Shown here: one piece after another, positions 61,552-64,000 of the stretch | Numbering within the stretch: position 1 is the first letter of the stretch | Layout of the letters: each line of letters begins with the position of its first letter | NCBI GenBank assembly: GCA_934490165.1 | Contig: CAKSTB010000001.1 | Location: 124,001 to 188,000, forward strand | Direction: 5' to 3' | DNA length: 64,000 bases | Source: an uncultured Ruminiclostridium sp. | Lineage (GTDB): Bacteria; Bacillota; Clostridia; Oscillospirales; Ruminococcaceae | Program-made: the position numbers and the translations under genes | Notes under the pieces: generated by a model | Told to the model about the DNA's origin: nothing | Database searches by the model: none | The model's input: the letters and a program-made list of their open reading frames with translations, nothing else

Positions 61552-61683
61552 ATGGACATAATCGGAAGAATTATGAATGACGATGACCTGCTAAAGGTCG
61601 CCGCCGTAGCATTTATCCTCTGGCGCGATAAAGCCGATTACAAGCTCCTGCTTGTACTGGCATACGTTTTTCTTTTCAAATAA
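61552..61683 (+). CDS. 43-residue protein with one hydrophobic helix
   Basis: Read directly from the sequence: it starts MDIIGRIMNDDDLLKVAAV and ends LLLVLAYVFLFK. The second half is a hydrophobic helix that may insert in the membrane. The first ATG has no ribosome site; the second, at 61573, follows GGAAG and may be the true start, giving 36 residues. It lies 21 bases after the Cys-tailed gene and just before the glucosidase promoter. The pattern LLKVAAVAFILW...YKLLLVLAYVF looks like a conserved small protein rather than chance, but I cannot name it. Confidence 0.6.
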   Translation: MDIIGRIMNDDDLLKVAAVAFILWRDKADYKLLLVLAYVFLFK

Positions 61684-61686
61684 ATC

Positions 61687-61715
61687 TTGCATTTTCCCGC
61701 CCGTCAGTATATAAT
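61687..61715 (+). promoter_or_regulatory. Sigma-A promoter of the GH13 gene
   Basis: TTGCAT, a 17-base spacer and TATAAT, about 38 bases before the ATG at 61754. It overlaps the end of the preceding small gene by nothing but follows it directly. Confidence 0.82.
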
Positions 61716-61753
61716 ATCCTTATAAAACGGCTTTGCCGCAATGGAGGTAAATT

Positions 61754-63292
61754 ATGGCTAAGTGGCTGGAAAATGCAATTTTTTATGAGATATATCCTCA
61801 GTCCTTCAACGATACAAACGGTGACGGTATCGGCGACTTTCAGGGTATAATCGAAAAGCTTGACTACATCAAGGAAACAGGCTTCAACGCAATATGGATG
61901 AACCCCTGCTTCGACTCACCTTTCGGTGACGCGGGCTATGACGTAAGAGATTATAAGAAAGCCGCCGCAAGATACGGCACAAATGACGATCTAAAGCGGC
62001 TTTTTGACGAGTGTCACAAGCGTGGTATGCACATTCTGCTTGACCTTGTACCGGGTCATACTTCGGTAGAGCACGAATGGTTCAGGCAGTCGATGCTCCC
62101 CGAAAAGAACGAATACACCGACAGATATATATGGACGAGCAATATATGGAAACAGCCCGAGGGGCTCAACTGCATAAGAGGTATCTCCGACCGTGACGGA
62201 AGCGCCGCTGTCAACTTCTTCTCTTCACAGCCCGCTCTGAACTACGGCTACGCCGAGCCTAAATATGCATATCAGCAGAAGCCCACAGATCCCGGTCCTA
62301 TGGCTACAAGAGCCGCAATAAAGGACGTTATGAAGTTCTGGCTCGATATGGGCTGTGACGGCTTCAGAGTAGATATGGCAGGCTCGCTTGTAAAGTGCGA
62401 TCCCGAGTACAAGGAAACCATCAAGCTCTGGCAGGATATCACGGGATATCTTAAGAGCGAATACCCCGAAGCCGCTATGGTATCGGAGTGGGGCGAGCCG
62501 CAGTATTCGCTTAAGGGCGGCTTTGATATGGATTTCTTACTGCACTTCGGTCCTGAGGGCTACAACTCTATGTTCAGATGTGCTGAGCCGTTCTTCTCAA
62601 AGAGAGGTAAGGGTACTCCCGCAATCTTTGCCGAGCAGTACAACGGCTATCACGAGAAGGCAACAACAGGCGGCGGACTTATCTGCATACCGTCAGGCAA
62701 CCACGATATGGACAGACTTGCAAGAGGCAGAGATGAAGATGAGCTGAAATGCTGCTTTGCTTTCCTGCTGACTATGCCCGGTGCGCCTTTCGTTTACTAT
62801 GGTGATGAGATAGGACTGCGCTATGTTGAGGGTCTTGTTTCGGTCGAGGGCGGCTACAACCGCACAGGTTCAAGAAGCCCTATGCAGTGGGACAGCACGG
62901 CAAATGACGGCTTCTCTACTGCCGACAAGTCACAGCTTTATATAAAGCAGGACGATGCTCCCGACAGACCCACAGTGGAAAAGCAGATGCTTGACGGTAA
63001 TTCGCTGTACAATGAAGTTAAGAAGCTTATCAAGGTAAGAAACGACAATCCCGCGCTCCACAACCTCTCCGCATTCGAGTTTGTAAGCAGTGAGGGTTAT
63101 CCGCTCGTATACAAGAGAAGCTGTGACAGCCAGACGGTATATGTATTTATAAATCCGTCTGACAAGGCTGTAACCGTCAATGCGGATTACGCAAAGGGCG
63201 GAAAGGCTGTTTATACTTTAGGCGAAAACGGCGCTGTAAACGCAGACACAGTTACTGTTCCTGCAAGCGGTGCGATCTTTGTAGAAGTGTAA
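61754..63292 (+). CDS. GH13 alpha-glucosidase/amylase-family enzyme
   Basis: A 512-residue alpha-amylase family (GH13) glycoside hydrolase. It starts WLENAIFYEIYPQSFNDTNGDG, typical of oligo-1,6-glucosidase-like members. Catalytic residues: Asp in GFRVDMA near 206, Glu in MVSEWGEP near 244, Asp in SGNHDMDR near 318. The first conserved region is DLVPGHTS near 97. A small C-terminal beta domain ends the protein. There is no signal peptide, so it is cytoplasmic and probably splits imported maltodextrin or isomalto-oligosaccharides, or trehalose-like sugars; specificity is open. GGAGG precedes the ATG. Confidence 0.92.
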   Translation: MAKWLENAIFYEIYPQSFNDTNGDGIGDFQGIIEKLDYIKETGFNAIWMNPCFDSPFGDAGYDVRDYKKAAARYGTNDDLKRLFDECHKRGMHILLDLVPGHTSVEHEWFRQSMLPEKNEYTDRYIWTSNIWKQPEGLNCIRGISDRDGSAAVNFFSSQPALNYGYAEPKYAYQQKPTDPGPMATRAAIKDVMKFWLDMGCDGFRVDMAGSLVKCDPEYKETIKLWQDITGYLKSEYPEAAMVSEWGEPQYSLKGGFDMDFLLHFGPEGYNSMFRCAEPFFSKRGKGTPAIFAEQYNGYHEKATTGGGLICIPSGNHDMDRLARGRDEDELKCCFAFLLTMPGAPFVYYGDEIGLRYVEGLVSVEGGYNRTGSRSPMQWDSTANDGFSTADKSQLYIKQDDAPDRPTVEKQMLDGNSLYNEVKKLIKVRNDNPALHNLSAFEFVSSEGYPLVYKRSCDSQTVYVFINPSDKAVTVNADYAKGGKAVYTLGENGAVNADTVTVPASGAIFVEV

Positions 63293-63311
63293 GCGCAAAA
63301 TACGGATATAA

Positions 63312-63351
63312 AAAAGCCGCACTGTCGGGGGAAGCCCTCAGTGCGGCTTTT
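63312..63351 (+). terminator. Bidirectional intrinsic terminator between the GH13 and V-ATPase genes
   Basis: A 13-base stem, AAAAGCCGCACTG (63312-63324) against CAGTGCGGCTTTT (63339-63351). It has A and T runs at both ends and serves both converging genes. Confidence 0.92.
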
Positions 63352-63366
63352 ATCTTACATTGTTTG

Positions 63367-63999
63367 TTATTCTTTTTCTTTCTGCGCTTTTTCCTTTTTT
63401 ATCTTGGTGCTCTTGATAACCTTCTGACGTGAGAATTCCTCACGTTCCTTTTCTTCAAGAGAGTTCGAAATAAATCTGACCTGCGCCTCGTATTTCGGGA
63501 TAATGATGTTTTTAAGCGCATTGGCACGCTTCTGTGTCTTCTTAATAGCCACAGCGAGCCTGTATATGCTGTTTTCTATCTCGGCGAGTACGACTGTCAG
63601 CTTTTTGGTTTCATTAAAGCAGATGTAGGCATTATCAAGATACGAATTTGTCATTGCAATGTCGTACTGCGGAACTATCGGCTTATCGGGGAGCTCGACT
63701 GTCGGCAGTTCTACACCCATTACGCTCCTGAACGATATCTTAAGCTCCGTTTCCTCGGGAACGAACTGTGTCAGCGTTGATACCGAGCCGAGCGAGATAT
63801 TCGCCTTTTGCAGTGCGGCATAAGCCTTCTCATAGGTCTGCTCGATATTTCCGCGGACAAGCTTTGACTTATCGGTCAGTGCAACCATTTCTCTTATCAA
63901 TACGTTACGCTTTCTGTCCATCAGCTCAAAGCCCTGCTTTGCCTGCTGTAACGAACGCTTCGCCTTGATAAGATTGCCTTTGGTCGGGAAAACCTGTTC
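63367..63999 (-). CDS. V-type ATP synthase subunit D (5' end beyond window)
   Basis: The frame is open to the window edge, giving at least 211 residues. It begins QVFPTKGNLIKAKRSLQQAK and continues with GFELMDRKRNVLIREM, the start of subunit D of A/V-type ATPases, and ends in a Lys/Glu-rich helix. Subunit D is the central-stalk coiled coil that links the catalytic head to the membrane rotor. An ATG at 63921 lies inside the conserved N-terminal helix and is not the start. Only a few residues are missing. The rest of the operon should lie upstream, beyond base 64000. Confidence 0.92.
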   Translation of the reverse strand, partial: EQVFPTKGNLIKAKRSLQQAKQGFELMDRKRNVLIREMVALTDKSKLVRGNIEQTYEKAYAALQKANISLGSVSTLTQFVPEETELKISFRSVMGVELPTVELPDKPIVPQYDIAMTNSYLDNAYICFNETKKLTVVLAEIENSIYRLAVAIKKTQKRANALKNIIIPKYEAQVRFISNSLEEKEREEFSRQKVIKSTKIKKEKAQKEKE

Positions 64000-64000
64000 A

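Noticed and set aside
63367..63921. Complete 184-residue V-ATPase subunit D
   Set aside because: The frame stays open and family-like to the window edge, so the ATG at 63921 is internal and the gene is cut by the window.

Overview
The window is chromosomal DNA of a spore-forming, anaerobic Clostridia bacterium, most like the Ruminococcaceae/Oscillospiraceae. The evidence is a bifurcating-type [FeFe] hydrogenase, sporulation genes (spoIIGA-sigE, spoVS), the MEP isoprenoid genes dxs, ispA and ispE, a V-type ATPase subunit, clean sigma-A promoters and GGAGG ribosome binding sites. No species is claimed. Most of the window is ordinary core genome. I found no tRNA, rRNA, insertion sequence, prophage or CRISPR array.

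Layout. 1-4347 (+): the end of a GHKL ATPase gene, a small [2Fe-2S] protein, hydB and hydA, closed by a terminator. 4771-12176 (-): two tandem M14-like desuccinylase/aspartoacylase genes, an unusual Cys-bearing XRE regulator, and a MarR-controlled heterodimeric ABC exporter. 12316-15150 (+): two flavoproteins, the first divergent from marR with overlapping promoters. 15147-16732 (-): spoIIGA-sigE. 16851-26065 (-): the conserved Firmicutes cluster asp23-nusB-xseA-xseB-ispA-DUF212-dxs-tlyA-nadK-argR-recN (listed in transcription order), with a promoter at one end and a terminator at the other. 26225-29241 (-): an unrecognised gene, then purA-ymdB-spoVS. 29425-34056 (-): a GHL10 lipoprotein and a fused GHL10-like/amidase wall protein. 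34385-38251 (+): aconitase, NADP-isocitrate dehydrogenase and Rex. 38397-41770 (+): PHP phosphoesterase, Lrp regulator, aminotransferase and ispE. 41846-46683 (+): asp23-like, DAK2 kinase, recG and rsmE. 46794-47087 (+): an acidic membrane protein. 47160-54423 (-): dnaD-like, dnaC/dnaI-like, transglutaminase, large lipoprotein, EFR1 ferredoxin and a GNAT. 54613-57480 (-): a BspA-like LRR/FN3 secreted protein. 57481-58016: a noncoding stretch with a strong terminator, a possible structured leader and a family of short hairpin repeats. 58017-59966 (-): TIM-barrel protein, birA and a YfcE-type phosphodiesterase. 60186-61683 (+): four small unrecognised genes. 61754-63292 (+): a GH13 glucosidase. 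63367-end (-): V-ATPase subunit D, incomplete.

How the genes fit together. Redox genes recur: the hydrogenase links NADH and ferredoxin oxidation to H2, Rex senses NADH/NAD+, and aconitase plus isocitrate dehydrogenase make 2-oxoglutarate and NADPH. The large minus-strand cluster combines DNA repair, transcription antitermination, isoprenoid and NADP supply. The secreted and wall proteins (amidase, GHL10, LRR/FN3, lipoprotein, transglutaminase) form the accessory layer. The most unusual points are the M14 pair with complementary loss of active-site residues, the amidase carrying an apparently dead GHL10 domain, the hairpin inside the XRE leader, the hairpin repeats near 57.7-58.0 kb and the small unknown gene cluster at 60.2-61.7 kb. 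No clearly new system is proven by sequence reading alone.
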